Shown piece after piece: positions 45,040 to 53,149 of a DNA stretch of 64,000 nt (positions are counted from its first letter, which is position 1; the number at the start of each line of letters is the position of its first letter). Made by a program: the position numbers and the translations under genes. This stretch comes from Neptuniibacter halophilus (GTDB taxonomy: Bacteria; Pseudomonadota; Gammaproteobacteria; Pseudomonadales; Balneatricaceae), in the NCBI RefSeq assembly GCF_030295765.1, contig NZ_AP027292.1, positions 1,426,001 through 1,490,000 of the forward strand. The letters are read 5' to 3'. Below the pieces are notes generated by a model. It searched no databases, was not told the DNA's origin, and saw only the letters and a program-made list of their open reading frames with translations.

Positions 45040-45432
45040 TTAAGCTTCGGATTCGCAAAGGTCGTTGTACGCTTCAGCATCCAACAGCTCATTCAGCTCA
45101 TCGCTGTCGCTCAGCTTAAGTTTGAAGAACCAGCCATCACCGTAAGGATCGGAGTTAACCAGTTCAGGTGAGTCTTCCAGCTCTTCGTTGATGGCAACAA
45201 CCTCACCGCTCAGCGGGGCATATACATCAGAAGCCGCCTTAACGGACTCAACCACACCAGACTCATCGCCTGTGGCTACTTCGGAGCCGACTTCCGGCAG
45301 CTCAACAAAAACCACATCACCCAACAAGTCCTGAGCGTGATCAGTGACGCCGATGGTAACGGTACCGTCCCCTTCCACACGAATCCACTCATGACTCGCA
45401 ACGTATTTCAGTTCAGATGGGATGTTACTCAT
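45040..45432 (-). CDS. gcvH: Glycine cleavage system H protein
   Basis: This 130-residue carrier protein bears the lipoyl-lysine in [20 protein letters not shown] near residue 65. It shuttles the aminomethyl group between GcvP, GcvT and Lpd. Length fits E. coli (129). It follows gcvT by 40 bases. gcvP, normally next in E. coli, is missing here and must be elsewhere if the pathway is complete. Confidence 0.97.
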   Translation of the reverse strand: MSNIPSELKYVASHEWIRVEGDGTVTIGVTDHAQDLLGDVVFVELPEVGSEVATGDESGVVESVKAASDVYAPLSGEVVAINEELEDSPELVNSDPYGDGWFFKLKLSDSDELNELLDAEAYNDLCESEA

Positions 45433-45472
45433 GTTTTTTTCCTACCCTATGGGTCCTGTTTGAATCTCAATC

Positions 45473-46579
45473 TTAGTCGAAAACTTTGGCACCGTTGCGC
45501 ACAAATGACGGTCGGATTACCCGAACCGGTACCTGCTTGCCACGAATATCCACCTCGGCGCTGTCTGCTGTTGCAGCCGGCACCCGGGCCATGGCAATCG
45601 CACAGCCCAGTGTGGGTGAAAATGTACCGCTGGTGATTTCACCTTCACCTACACCTTCAACAATAACTTTCTGATGTGCGCGCAGCACACCACGTGACTC
45701 CATGACCAGCCCCACCAGCTTTTCGCTGACTCCGGCTTCACGCTGCTTCTGCAACGCTTCACGGCCAATAAAGTTACGGTTTTCCGGCTCCCACGCGATG
45801 GTCCAGCCCATGTTGGCCGCCAACGGTGAAACCTTCTCATCCATATCTGCGCCGTACAGATTCATCCCCGCTTCCAGGCGCAGCGTATCACGCGCACCCA
45901 GCCCACAAGGGCTGACACCGGCATCAGCCAGTTTTTGCCAGAAATCCGCCGCATCTTCTTCAGGCAGCATGATCTCCAGACCATCTTCACCAGTATAGCC
46001 AGTTCTGGCGATAAACCAGCCTTCTGACTCCAGCCCCTGAAACACACTCAGTTGCTCAATCAGATTAGCCCGCGACGGACTAACCGCCTGTTTCGCAAGG
46101 CTGATTGCCTGCGGCCCCTGAATCGCAATCATGGCCAGATCCGGTTGTTCAGTCAGCGCCACATCATCAAAACTGGCGGTGCTGTCCGACATCCAGCGCA
46201 GATCTTTTTCACGGGTGGCGCAGTTTACCACAATTCGGAACCATTCACCGGAGACGCCCGGCTCGGTCATCAGATAAACGATCAGGTCATCAATCACCCC
46301 ACCGTCTTCATTCAGCATGCCGCTGTACAGTGCCTTACCTTTCTCCTGCAGCTTGGCAACATCATTGGCCAGCAGGTAACGCAGATACTCTTTGGCATCG
46401 GTACCGGTCACGTCTACAACCGTCATATGAGAGACATCAAACATCCCGGCAGCCTGACGCACACGGTGGTGCTCGTCGACCTGAGAACCGTAGTGAATCG
46501 GCATATCCCAGCCGCCAAAATCAACCAGTTTGGCACCCATCTCCTGGTGCTTGTCGTACAGTGCGGTTTTGTTACCCAT
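45473..46579 (-). CDS. gcvT: Glycine cleavage system T protein (aminomethyltransferase)
   Basis: This 368-residue enzyme starts [20 protein letters not shown] and moves the methylene group from lipoyl-H protein to tetrahydrofolate, releasing ammonia. [20 protein letters not shown] gives the folate-binding fold and [20 protein letters not shown] the catalytic Asp region. It comes just after ubiI, as in E. coli. A putative promoter (46728-46756) and no glycine riboswitch lie upstream. Confidence 0.97.
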   Translation of the reverse strand: MGNKTALYDKHQEMGAKLVDFGGWDMPIHYGSQVDEHHRVRQAAGMFDVSHMTVVDVTGTDAKEYLRYLLANDVAKLQEKGKALYSGMLNEDGGVIDDLIVYLMTEPGVSGEWFRIVVNCATREKDLRWMSDSTASFDDVALTEQPDLAMIAIQGPQAISLAKQAVSPSRANLIEQLSVFQGLESEGWFIARTGYTGEDGLEIMLPEEDAADFWQKLADAGVSPCGLGARDTLRLEAGMNLYGADMDEKVSPLAANMGWTIAWEPENRNFIGREALQKQREAGVSEKLVGLVMESRGVLRAHQKVIVEGVGEGEITSGTFSPTLGCAIAMARVPAATADSAEVDIRGKQVPVRVIRPSFVRNGAKVFD

Positions 46580-46727
46580 AGTTCTAACTCTTATTCAGGG
46601 GTCAGGAGGTGGCGGCTGCAGCGTTACGGTGATTATGGCAACAGGGCCGATGGACAGAGCGCCGCCCTCATCCTAGATTGATCCGGACAAACGGGAAAAA
46701 CGGCCCGAAAAACAAAAAAGGGAAGAC

Positions 46728-46756
46728 AATTTATAGGGATTTTCGCCACAGTTCAA
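46728..46756 (-). promoter_or_regulatory. Putative gcvT promoter with overlapping inverted repeat
   Basis: On the minus strand TTGAAC (46751-46756) and TAAATT (46728-46733) are 17 bases apart; TATAAA at 46730-46735 is an alternative with 15. The -35 box is one arm of the palindrome GTTCAATCTTTGAAC (46751-46765), so a regulator could bind over the -35. This is prediction only. Confidence 0.5.
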
Positions 46757-46771
46757 TCTTTGAACGATAAA

Positions 46772-46800
46772 CCGGCCTGCAACTATGGTCGCGAGGCCGG
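46772..46800 (-). terminator. Hairpin after ubiI
   Basis: Arms CCGGCCT and AGGCCGG enclose a 15-base loop, nine bases past the ubiI stop. On the minus strand TTTATCG follows. The stem is GC-rich but the U-run is poor, so it may act with Rho or as a 3' protective stem for the ygfB-pepP-ubiH-ubiI mRNA. Confidence 0.5.
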
Positions 46801-46808
46801 GCCCTCTG

Positions 46809-48074
46809 TTATTTACGTAGCGGACGCCGTGCAAGCGGCGGCAGATTTTCACGCAGCCCCATCGCCTCCATAACGATGTGATTTTTCACCGGAGCTATCC
46901 TGTCCAGCAGGTTCATCCCCATATTTCGCGCCAGAATAGCCAGCGGCTGCTCACTGTTAAAGAGTCGCTTGAACCCCTCCATCGCCGCCGCCATCTGCAT
47001 ATTTTCACCCTGACGCTGGCGCTGAAACCGATGCAGTACCGCAGCAGCACCGAGGGCTTCACCCCGGGCTTTCGCGGTCAGTAACTCTTCAGCCAGTTGC
47101 GCTGCGTCGAGCAAACCGAGATTCACCCCCTGCCCCGCCAACGGATGGATGGTATGCGCTGCGTCACCGATCACCGCCAGTGACGGTTCCACATAGTGCT
47201 GCGCATGGCGCTGCCGTAACGGGAACAGCGCCCGTTTATCCACCCATTGCACCGCACCCAGACGGGATTCAAAGGCCTGCTCAAGCGCAAGAGCAAAAGC
47301 CTCGTCAGCCAACTCCATCAACTCACGGGCGTGTTCCGGCGAGGTGGACCAGACAATCGAGCAGTAATTTTCTCCCTGTTCGCCAGACAGCGGTAACAGA
47401 GCAAGGGGGCCGTCATCGGTAAAACGCTGCCAGGCCGTTCGCTGATGCGAACGCTCAGTTCTGATTGTGGTGATGATCGCATGATGACCGTAGTCCCACT
47501 CCCACATAGGGATCGCCGCCATACGCCGGGTTTGAGATAAGGCACCATCTGCAGCAACGACCAGTGACGCTTCAACCTGCCGGCCATCATTCAGTTGCAG
47601 GGTACGGCCATCTGCATCTGCCGCTGACAATGAAGCCACTTCCACACCACTGAGCAAACGAATATTCGGATGCTGTTGAGAGGCCTGCAGCAAGCCAGCT
47701 AACATGACCCGGTTTTCGACAATATGTCCTAACGCAGGTTCATGCAGTTCACGGGCGGAAAAATGAATCTGGCCCGTGCCCTGACCATCCCAGACACTCA
47801 TCTCCAGATAGGGGCTCAAACGATACGCCTGCATCTGCTCCCAGGCCCCGACCGAGGTCAGTATCTGCTGTGATGCACAGGTCAGCGCACTGACCCGGGG
47901 ATCATAGCCCTGTGCCTGCTGCCCGGGTAACTGTTCCAGATAGTCATCAATAGCCAGCGGGCGCTGCTCCAGCAGCAGGATATCCAGCCCGGAAGGCGCG
48001 AGCGCATTGGCCAGTGTCAGCCCTACCATACCGGCACCGATGATCACTACATCGGCATGGATCGGTTGCGTCAT
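46809..48074 (-). CDS. ubiI: Ubiquinone biosynthesis hydroxylase, UbiI (VisC)-like
   Basis: This 421-residue FAD monooxygenase has the dinucleotide-binding motif VVIIGAGMVGLTLANALAPS at residues 9-28, the middle motif AADGALSQTR and the second FAD motif IGDAAHTIHPLAGQGVNLGL near residue 300. By position after UbiH, as in E. coli, it is probably UbiI, which hydroxylates C5 of the ring. It lies 13 bases after ubiH. UbiF or another UbiI-type assignment cannot be excluded from sequence alone. Confidence 0.88.
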   Translation of the reverse strand: MTQPIHADVVIIGAGMVGLTLANALAPSGLDILLLEQRPLAIDDYLEQLPGQQAQGYDPRVSALTCASQQILTSVGAWEQMQAYRLSPYLEMSVWDGQGTGQIHFSARELHEPALGHIVENRVMLAGLLQASQQHPNIRLLSGVEVASLSAADADGRTLQLNDGRQVEASLVVAADGALSQTRRMAAIPMWEWDYGHHAIITTIRTERSHQRTAWQRFTDDGPLALLPLSGEQGENYCSIVWSTSPEHARELMELADEAFALALEQAFESRLGAVQWVDKRALFPLRQRHAQHYVEPSLAVIGDAAHTIHPLAGQGVNLGLLDAAQLAEELLTAKARGEALGAAAVLHRFQRQRQGENMQMAAAMEGFKRLFNSEQPLAILARNMGMNLLDRIAPVKNHIVMEAMGLRENLPPLARRPLRK

Positions 48075-48087
48075 GGTTGTTCCTTTT

Positions 48088-49332
48088 TTATTTCAGTTCC
48101 GGAGCGGGCGTGTCCAGCCCCATGGCACTCCGGGCAAACAGGGTTCTCGCCGGCGGACAGATATCCAGCAGTTGCAGGCCGGCGTTTCGTCCCAGTGCCA
48201 GCAGAGGACTGGGATTAGAAAACAGTTTCATAGTCCGGTCGCTGAAACCGATGGTCCGCTGCTGATCGCTTCGCTGCTGCTCATAAAAAGACTGCAACAA
48301 CGCCAGATCTCCCAGATGGGTACCCGATTTGCGTGCCTGAATCAGTTTTTCCGCCAGTGCGGTGACTCCGCGCAGTGCCAGGTTGTAGCCCTGTCCGGCA
48401 ATCGGATGCAACGCATGCGCCGCATTACCCAGCACCACCAGCCCCTGACGTACCTGCTCCTCAGCAACGACCAACTGCAGAGGATAGGAGAAGCGCTCCC
48501 CGACTTTGATAAAGTTACCGGCGCGATAGCCAAAGCGATCCTGCAGGCGGGCAAGAAATGCCGCATCGTCCAGCGCCATGACCTCATCCACCTGATCATT
48601 CGGCAGCGTCCAGACCAGACCGCAGCGGTACTCACCCTGTTGAGTTTCCAGCGGCAACAGTGCCATTGGCCCGGCATCGGTGAAGCGTTCATAGGCTACC
48701 GCCTGATGCGCCCGGTCCGGGCTGACATTGGCAACAATCGCATGCTGCTCATAAGTGGTACGGCTGTAGTTTATCCCCATCCGTTCACGCAGTTCCGAGC
48801 GACCGCCGTCGGCCATCACCACCAGTTGGCAGTGCAACTGCCGGGACTCACCTGCCTGATTCACCTCCACCGCCATCTGGTCAGCCGCGTATTCAACAGC
48901 GGTGACCTCAGCCGGGCAGATAAAATCTACCGCGGCGGCATCATCCTGCTTTAACCGGTCAAGCAGCACTCTTCCCAGCCAGTGATTTTCAACCACGTAA
49001 CCCAGCGCCGGTACTTTTTCCTGCGCAGCATTCAGCCGGGTCACGCCAAAGTGCCCCCGATCCGAAACATGGATCTGCTCAATCGCGGTCAGGTGCTCAC
49101 TCAACTGCGGCCAGATTCCCATGCTTTCATAGAGGCTGCGGCTGCCGTAGGCCAACGCTGTAGCCCGGGCATCATAGCTCGGCTGGTAGGTTAACTCACC
49201 CTGCGGCAGCGGCTGAGCTTCGATCACGGCGATACTCAGACCCAACGCCTGACTGGCGGGCAACAGGGCGCAGGCCAGACTGGCCCCGACCATGCCGCCA
49301 CCAATCACCACGATGTCGTAGTTCTGTTTCAT
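48088..49332 (-). CDS. ubiH: Ubiquinone biosynthesis hydroxylase UbiH
   Basis: This 414-residue FAD monooxygenase has VVIGGGMVGASLACALLPAS near the N-terminus, the middle motif VMADGGRSELRERMG and LGNAAHALHPIAGQGYNLAL. It hydroxylates C1 of the ubiquinone precursor. It overlaps pepP by four bases (ATGA) and precedes the paralogous ubiI; the two hydroxylases probably arose by duplication. Confidence 0.9.
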   Translation of the reverse strand: MKQNYDIVVIGGGMVGASLACALLPASQALGLSIAVIEAQPLPQGELTYQPSYDARATALAYGSRSLYESMGIWPQLSEHLTAIEQIHVSDRGHFGVTRLNAAQEKVPALGYVVENHWLGRVLLDRLKQDDAAAVDFICPAEVTAVEYAADQMAVEVNQAGESRQLHCQLVVMADGGRSELRERMGINYSRTTYEQHAIVANVSPDRAHQAVAYERFTDAGPMALLPLETQQGEYRCGLVWTLPNDQVDEVMALDDAAFLARLQDRFGYRAGNFIKVGERFSYPLQLVVAEEQVRQGLVVLGNAAHALHPIAGQGYNLALRGVTALAEKLIQARKSGTHLGDLALLQSFYEQQRSDQQRTIGFSDRTMKLFSNPSPLLALGRNAGLQLLDICPPARTLFARSAMGLDTPAPELK

Positions 49333-50645
49333 GCTGAGGCCATTAACGCTTCGATCTCTTCGATCTCTTTAGGGACTTTTGCGGTGAGGATTTCACAACC
49401 CTCCGCGGTGATAAGTACATCATCTTCTATACGAATACCGATACCCCGCCAGCGCGGCTCAACCTCTTCATTGTCCGCCGCAATATAGATACCCGGCTCA
49501 ACCGTCATGACCATGCCCGGCTGCAGCGGACGCCACTCCTGATCAACCTTGTAGTCACCCACATCATGCACATCCATGCCCAGCCAGTGGCCGATCCGGT
49601 GCATGTAGAAGTTGCGATAAGTGCCACTTTCGATCACCTCTTCCACCGATCCGCCAAGCAGACCTAACTCGATCAGTCCGGCGCTGATCAGCTCAATCGA
49701 CTTCTGATGAATCGCATCCCAGAGTACACCCGGACGGATCATCTCTATGCAGGCTTTCTGCACATCCAGCACCAACTGATAAACCGCGCGCTGCTCATCA
49801 CTATAGCGCCCGTTGACCGGGAAAGTACGGGTAATATCCCCGGCATAATGTTCAAGCTCGCAACCCGCGTCGATCAGGACCAGATCTCCATCCAGCAGCA
49901 CATCGCTGTTCTCTATGTAGTGCAGGACACAGGCATTAGCGCCGCCACCCACAATACTGGAGTAAGCAGGGAAGCGGGCACCGTTCATCGCAAAGTGATG
50001 CAGTATCTCCGCTTCCAGTTGATATTCCATCACGCCGGGCCGGCAAAGCTGCATCGCCTTTATATGGCCTTCGGCGGAGATCTCACCGGCACGACGCATC
50101 AGCGCCTGCTCCGGCTCTGATTTGATCAGGCGCATCTCATTCAGCAGATGATCCAGCATCACCAGTTCCGATGGCGCAACGGCCCCCTGACGCACCTTGT
50201 CCCGAATCAGGTTCAGCCACTCACGTACCTGCTGATCAAGCTGATCGTCGCGACCAATCGAGTAGTAAATCCGCGCCATACCATCGAGTAATCCCGGCAG
50301 CACCGCATCGATTTCATCAATGCTGTGGGCCTCATCCATAGCGAAATCACGGATCGCACCCTCAGGGCCGGCACGATAGCCGTTCCAGATCTCCATCAGT
50401 TTGTCCCGGTCACGGCAGAACAGGATAGATTCACCCTCCTCCCGACCGGGGATCAGCAACAGGACCGCATCCGGCTCATTGAAACCCGTCAGGTAGAAGA
50501 AGCTGCTGTCCTGACGGAACGGGTACTCTACATCCTGATTACGCTGCTTCATCTGGGCAGACGGGATAATGGCGACACTGTCCGGCAACATCTGTTGTAA
50601 CAGCGCCCGGCGACGCGCACTGAACTGCGACTGATCAATCTTCAT
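49329..50645 (-). CDS. pepP: Xaa-Pro aminopeptidase P
   Basis: This 438-residue M24B metallopeptidase removes N-terminal residues before proline. The two-metal centre is complete: VLIDAGCELEHYAGDITRTF (two Asp), HRIGHWLGMDVHDVG (His), MTVEPGIYI (Glu) and GIRIEDDVLIT (Glu). The N-terminal creatinase-like domain begins MKIDQSQFSARRRALLQQML. Its ATG overlaps the stop of the ygfB-family gene by one base. Confidence 0.96.
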   Translation of the reverse strand: MKIDQSQFSARRRALLQQMLPDSVAIIPSAQMKQRNQDVEYPFRQDSSFFYLTGFNEPDAVLLLIPGREEGESILFCRDRDKLMEIWNGYRAGPEGAIRDFAMDEAHSIDEIDAVLPGLLDGMARIYYSIGRDDQLDQQVREWLNLIRDKVRQGAVAPSELVMLDHLLNEMRLIKSEPEQALMRRAGEISAEGHIKAMQLCRPGVMEYQLEAEILHHFAMNGARFPAYSSIVGGGANACVLHYIENSDVLLDGDLVLIDAGCELEHYAGDITRTFPVNGRYSDEQRAVYQLVLDVQKACIEMIRPGVLWDAIHQKSIELISAGLIELGLLGGSVEEVIESGTYRNFYMHRIGHWLGMDVHDVGDYKVDQEWRPLQPGMVMTVEPGIYIAADNEEVEPRWRGIGIRIEDDVLITAEGCEILTAKVPKEIEEIEALMASA

Positions 50646-51256
50646 TAATGCAACCTTTTGCTTTCCGGCTCGGCTTTGGCAAACGCTTTTTCTTTCTCTT
50701 CCAGCGCTTTATTACATTCGGTAAACAGCATCAGTACAGCCATACGCACATACTCCTGCACCTCCATCAGATCGGACTCGTTTTCGTCCAGCTCCTCAAG
50801 ATCAGCAGAGATCTGCGCTATCTGCCCCAGATCATTCAGCGTTTCCTTAGCCTCAGTGGAGAGGGAAGCATCGGTGTGCTTACCATAGAGTCCGAAACCG
50901 CTGAGGAAACTCTGGCACCATCGCCCGAGTGACTCGGCCCGCACCGAAATCTCATTTTCGTCATCCGGCAACAGCAGCTCAAACTCCAGATCCATGCTCT
51001 CCAGAGCATCACAGGTAGCCGTATACAGATTCAGCAGAGTCGCCTTGCTGCTCTCATGGGTCAGCGCATTTGTATCCATAAGCTCACAGGCAGTCTGTAG
51101 CAAAATAGCCGGTTGCAGACGCGCACCGGCAGCCAGATGGCCCGCAATCAGACCGTGCAGTTCAGCAGGTGAAACCACGCGCACACCCTCTTCTACAAAG
51201 AGGTTCGCGATCAACTCAAAATCCGGCAGATCGGCGGGAATATTTGATAAAGACAT
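50645..51256 (-). CDS. UPF0149 family protein (YgfB-like)
   Basis: This protein of about 203 residues has the family motif SPAELHGLIAGHLAAGARL near the N-terminus, and SLGRWCQSFLSGFGLYG in the middle. It is mostly helical and acidic. Its biochemical role is not settled; the P. aeruginosa relative YgfB modulates ampDh3 expression. The ATG at 51256 is chosen by distance to the conserved motif; another ATG at 51268 is open and neither has a good ribosome-binding site. It heads the pepP-ubiH-ubiI transcript. Confidence 0.86.
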   Translation of the reverse strand: MSLSNIPADLPDFELIANLFVEEGVRVVSPAELHGLIAGHLAAGARLQPAILLQTACELMDTNALTHESSKATLLNLYTATCDALESMDLEFELLLPDDENEISVRAESLGRWCQSFLSGFGLYGKHTDASLSTEAKETLNDLGQIAQISADLEELDENESDLMEVQEYVRMAVLMLFTECNKALEEKEKAFAKAEPESKRLH

Positions 51257-51311
51257 GAAGGGATCCATCGATAATAACTTATTGTTAATCCTAGCATGCT
51301 TTGCTGCATCA

Positions 51312-51340
51312 TTGACCCATAGGCAGGGGCTGATTATAGT
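51312..51340 (+). promoter_or_regulatory. Promoter for the coiled-coil/zapA genes
   Basis: TTGACC (51312-51317) and TATAGT (51335-51340) are exactly 17 bases apart, about 40 bases before the ATG at 51381. On the other strand TATAAT (51333-51338) overlaps this -10 box and may serve the divergent ygfB-pepP-ubiHI operon, although its -35 is poor. Confidence 0.72.
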
Positions 51341-51380
51341 CCTGCTGAGAACCCCATTGCCTCAGGAGCTCACTTTCTGC

Positions 51381-51590
51381 ATGACCGAGCATTACTTTAA
51401 CGCACTAGAGCAGAAGATCGATCAGATGCTGCAGCGTTGCGACCAACTGGAACAGGAAAATCGCCAGCTACGCGAGCGCGAACAGCAGCTCAGAGAGGAG
51501 CGTGCCCAGTTACTGCAACTGAATGAGCAGACCCAGAGCAAAATTAAGGCGATGATCATGCGGCTGAAAGCGCTGGAGCAAAACAAATGA
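51381..51590 (+). CDS. Small coiled-coil protein, TIGR02449-like
   Basis: A 69-residue frame starts at the ATG at 51381 and encodes MTEHYFNALEQKIDQMLQRC, then a long charged heptad helix rich in Glu, Gln, Arg and Leu. This is the small coiled-coil protein that stands before zapA in Pseudomonas and relatives. Function is unknown; a link with ZapA and cell division is suggested by the overlap with the zapA start (ATGA). The AGGAG upstream is rather far, 13 bases. Confidence 0.83.
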   Translation: MTEHYFNALEQKIDQMLQRCDQLEQENRQLREREQQLREERAQLLQLNEQTQSKIKAMIMRLKALEQNK

Positions 51591-51910
51591 GTACACAGGA
51601 TTCCCAGCCCGTTTCCATCAAGCTGCTGGACAAAGAGTTCAACTTTAACTGCCCCGCCGATGCGGAGGCGGAACTGCTGGCCTCGGCAGACTTTCTCAAT
51701 GAAAAAATGATCGAGATCCGTAAAAACGGCAAGGTCCTCGGGCTGGAACGGATTGCGATCATGGCCGCGCTGAACCTTGCCCATGAACTGCTGCAGTCAA
51801 AACAGGTTCTGAACAGTGACGTGGAAGCCCGCCTGAGACATCTGGGGAGTAAAATTGATCTCGCACTGCAGCAATCCAGTGCCGACTCAGAACTGACTGA
51901 AAACGACTAA
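51587..51910 (+). CDS. zapA: Cell division protein ZapA
   Basis: This 107-residue protein begins MSTQDSQPVSIKLLDKEFNF and has the beta-strand head followed by a long coiled coil. ZapA crosslinks FtsZ filaments in the Z ring. The block NEKMIEIRKNGKVLGLERIA near residue 45 is typical. It overlaps the upstream coiled-coil gene by four bases and precedes 6S RNA, as in E. coli and Pseudomonas. Confidence 0.94.
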   Translation: MSTQDSQPVSIKLLDKEFNFNCPADAEAELLASADFLNEKMIEIRKNGKVLGLERIAIMAALNLAHELLQSKQVLNSDVEARLRHLGSKIDLALQQSSADSELTEND

Positions 51911-52005
51911 GCCCGGCTGATTGAATTCTTTTCATAAACCCAAAAATCGCTTAAAAAACAAACAAATACAGCCACGCTTAGCATAATTGAATTTAATTTC
52001 AAGAC

Positions 52006-52033
52006 CTGACACTTAAAGCAGAAAAGGTATAAT
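52006..52033 (+). promoter_or_regulatory. Promoter of 6S RNA
   Basis: CTGACA (52006-52011) and a perfect TATAAT (52028-52033) are 16 bases apart. Transcription would start near 52040, at the 5' end of the 6S stem. Confidence 0.82.
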
Positions 52034-52039
52034 GGGCCC

Positions 52040-52222
52040 ATGCCCTGGGGTGTTCGACCGTTGGTTACGTCCCTCGAGCCGATAATCACACTTCTGGAGG
52101 TTGCTCGTAGTTTCTGGTGTGCATGTCCGATTAAACGGAAAGCCTAACGTTACTCAGTAACCCCCTCCTTGAACCTTCGGGTTCAGGGCCATTTCCGACA
52201 CCGGCACCCTGGGGATCCCTTC
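52040..52222 (+). ncRNA. ssrS: 6S RNA
   Basis: About 180 bases lie between zapA and the 5-formyl-THF cyclo-ligase, the usual ssrS place. The ends CCCTGGGGTG and CACCCTGGGG form a 10-pair closing stem with two G-U pairs. Inside are the CTCGAGCCGAT segment and, near the 3' end, CCTTGAACCTTCGGGTTCAGGG, which matches the E. coli CCTTGAACCAAGGGTTCAAGGG hairpin. 6S RNA mimics an open promoter and sequesters sigma-70 polymerase. End coordinates are approximate. Confidence 0.88.
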
Positions 52223-52231
52223 TGATACGAT

Positions 52232-52816
52232 ATGGATAAACGTAAACAACTGCGTCAGCAGATTCGCCGCCTCCGGCGCGCGCTTACTCCTCTGCAACAA
52301 CAACAGGCCGCTACCCGCCTACTGCGTAACATGCGCTGTCGTGCCGATTTTCGCCGCGCCCGCAGTGTGGCACTGTATCTGCCGAATGATGGCGAAATTA
52401 ACCCCGAACCGCTGATCCGCCTGTGCTGGAAACTGGGTAAACAGGTCTATCTGCCGGTGTTGCACCCGATACTGCATAATCGCCTGTGGTTTCTGCCTTA
52501 CACACCCAAAACCCGGATGGTTCGCAATATTTACCGAATCAAAGAACCTGAACTGATTCCTGATCAGCGCCGCGCCGCCTGGTCTCTGGATCTGGTACTG
52601 CTGCCGCTTGTGGCATTTGATGCCGAGGGCAATCGGATGGGCATGGGCGGAGGCTATTACGACCGGACGTTCAGCTTTAAAAACAGAAAAAATGGGATGA
52701 GAGGGCCGGACCTGATCGGGCTGGCCCATGAAGTTCAGCGGGTCGATCAGTTGCCGATTGAAAGCTGGGATATCTCACTCAGTGCAATCGTGACCGACGC
52801 TAAAAGCTATCCCTGA
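52232..52816 (+). CDS. ygfA: 5-formyltetrahydrofolate cyclo-ligase
   Basis: This 194-residue enzyme turns 5-formyl-THF into methenyl-THF with ATP. It starts MDKRKQLRQQIRRLRRALTP and has the ATP/folate signature NRMGMGGGYYDRTF near residue 135. It is encoded directly after 6S RNA and is probably on the same primary transcript, as in E. coli. The stop codon lies inside a terminator stem. Confidence 0.94.
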   Translation: MDKRKQLRQQIRRLRRALTPLQQQQAATRLLRNMRCRADFRRARSVALYLPNDGEINPEPLIRLCWKLGKQVYLPVLHPILHNRLWFLPYTPKTRMVRNIYRIKEPELIPDQRRAAWSLDLVLLPLVAFDAEGNRMGMGGGYYDRTFSFKNRKNGMRGPDLIGLAHEVQRVDQLPIESWDISLSAIVTDAKSYP

Positions 52817-52829
52817 AGGGATAGCTTTT
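52802..52829. terminator. Bidirectional terminator after ygfA
   Basis: Twelve-base arms AAAAGCTATCCC and GGGATAGCTTTT flank a TGAA loop. The ygfA stop codon lies in the loop. Runs of A and T on both sides allow use by ygfA and by the convergent small gene at 52843-52968. Confidence 0.88.
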
Positions 52830-52842
52830 GAAGTGTCTGGTA

Positions 52843-52968
52843 TCAGCTATTGAAAACTTGCTCAAACAAAGACGCAAACTGGAAATCAGCATGGGTAACG
52901 CCGGTCATCAATGAGCCCAGCACAAACACCACTACCAATACCATTACCAGATCGGGACCTTTTTTCAT
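52843..52968 (-). CDS. Small membrane protein, 41 residues
   Basis: A 41-residue frame, MKKGPDLVMVLVVVFVLGSL and so on, ends LFEQVFNS. Residues 7-24 form one hydrophobic segment with a positively charged start, so it is a signal anchor or a single-span membrane peptide. AAGG lies eight bases before the ATG. A palindrome GTTTAGT-CCAC-ACTAAAC (52987-53004) lies just upstream and could be an operator. It is convergent with ygfA and shares its terminator. I do not recognise a named family. Confidence 0.6.
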   Translation of the reverse strand: MKKGPDLVMVLVVVFVLGSLMTGVTHADFQFASLFEQVFNS

Positions 52969-53149
52969 TTACGTTGCCTTTTAAAGTTTAGTCCACACTA
53001 AACAAACGCCCGTTTATCAATGACTGGCGCGTAGTTTTCCATATTTCAGTTTTTTTGCAAGGGGTTTTCCCCAACTTACAGAGAAAATATCGGCCAGTTA
53101 CGTCTATATTTTAATCAAAAAATGCAAAAAGTCCTAATTACCCCCTGAT

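Noticed and set aside
46580..46750. Glycine riboswitch before gcvT
   Set aside because: The upstream region lacks the paired aptamer motifs; only a GC-rich stretch and a possible promoter are seen.
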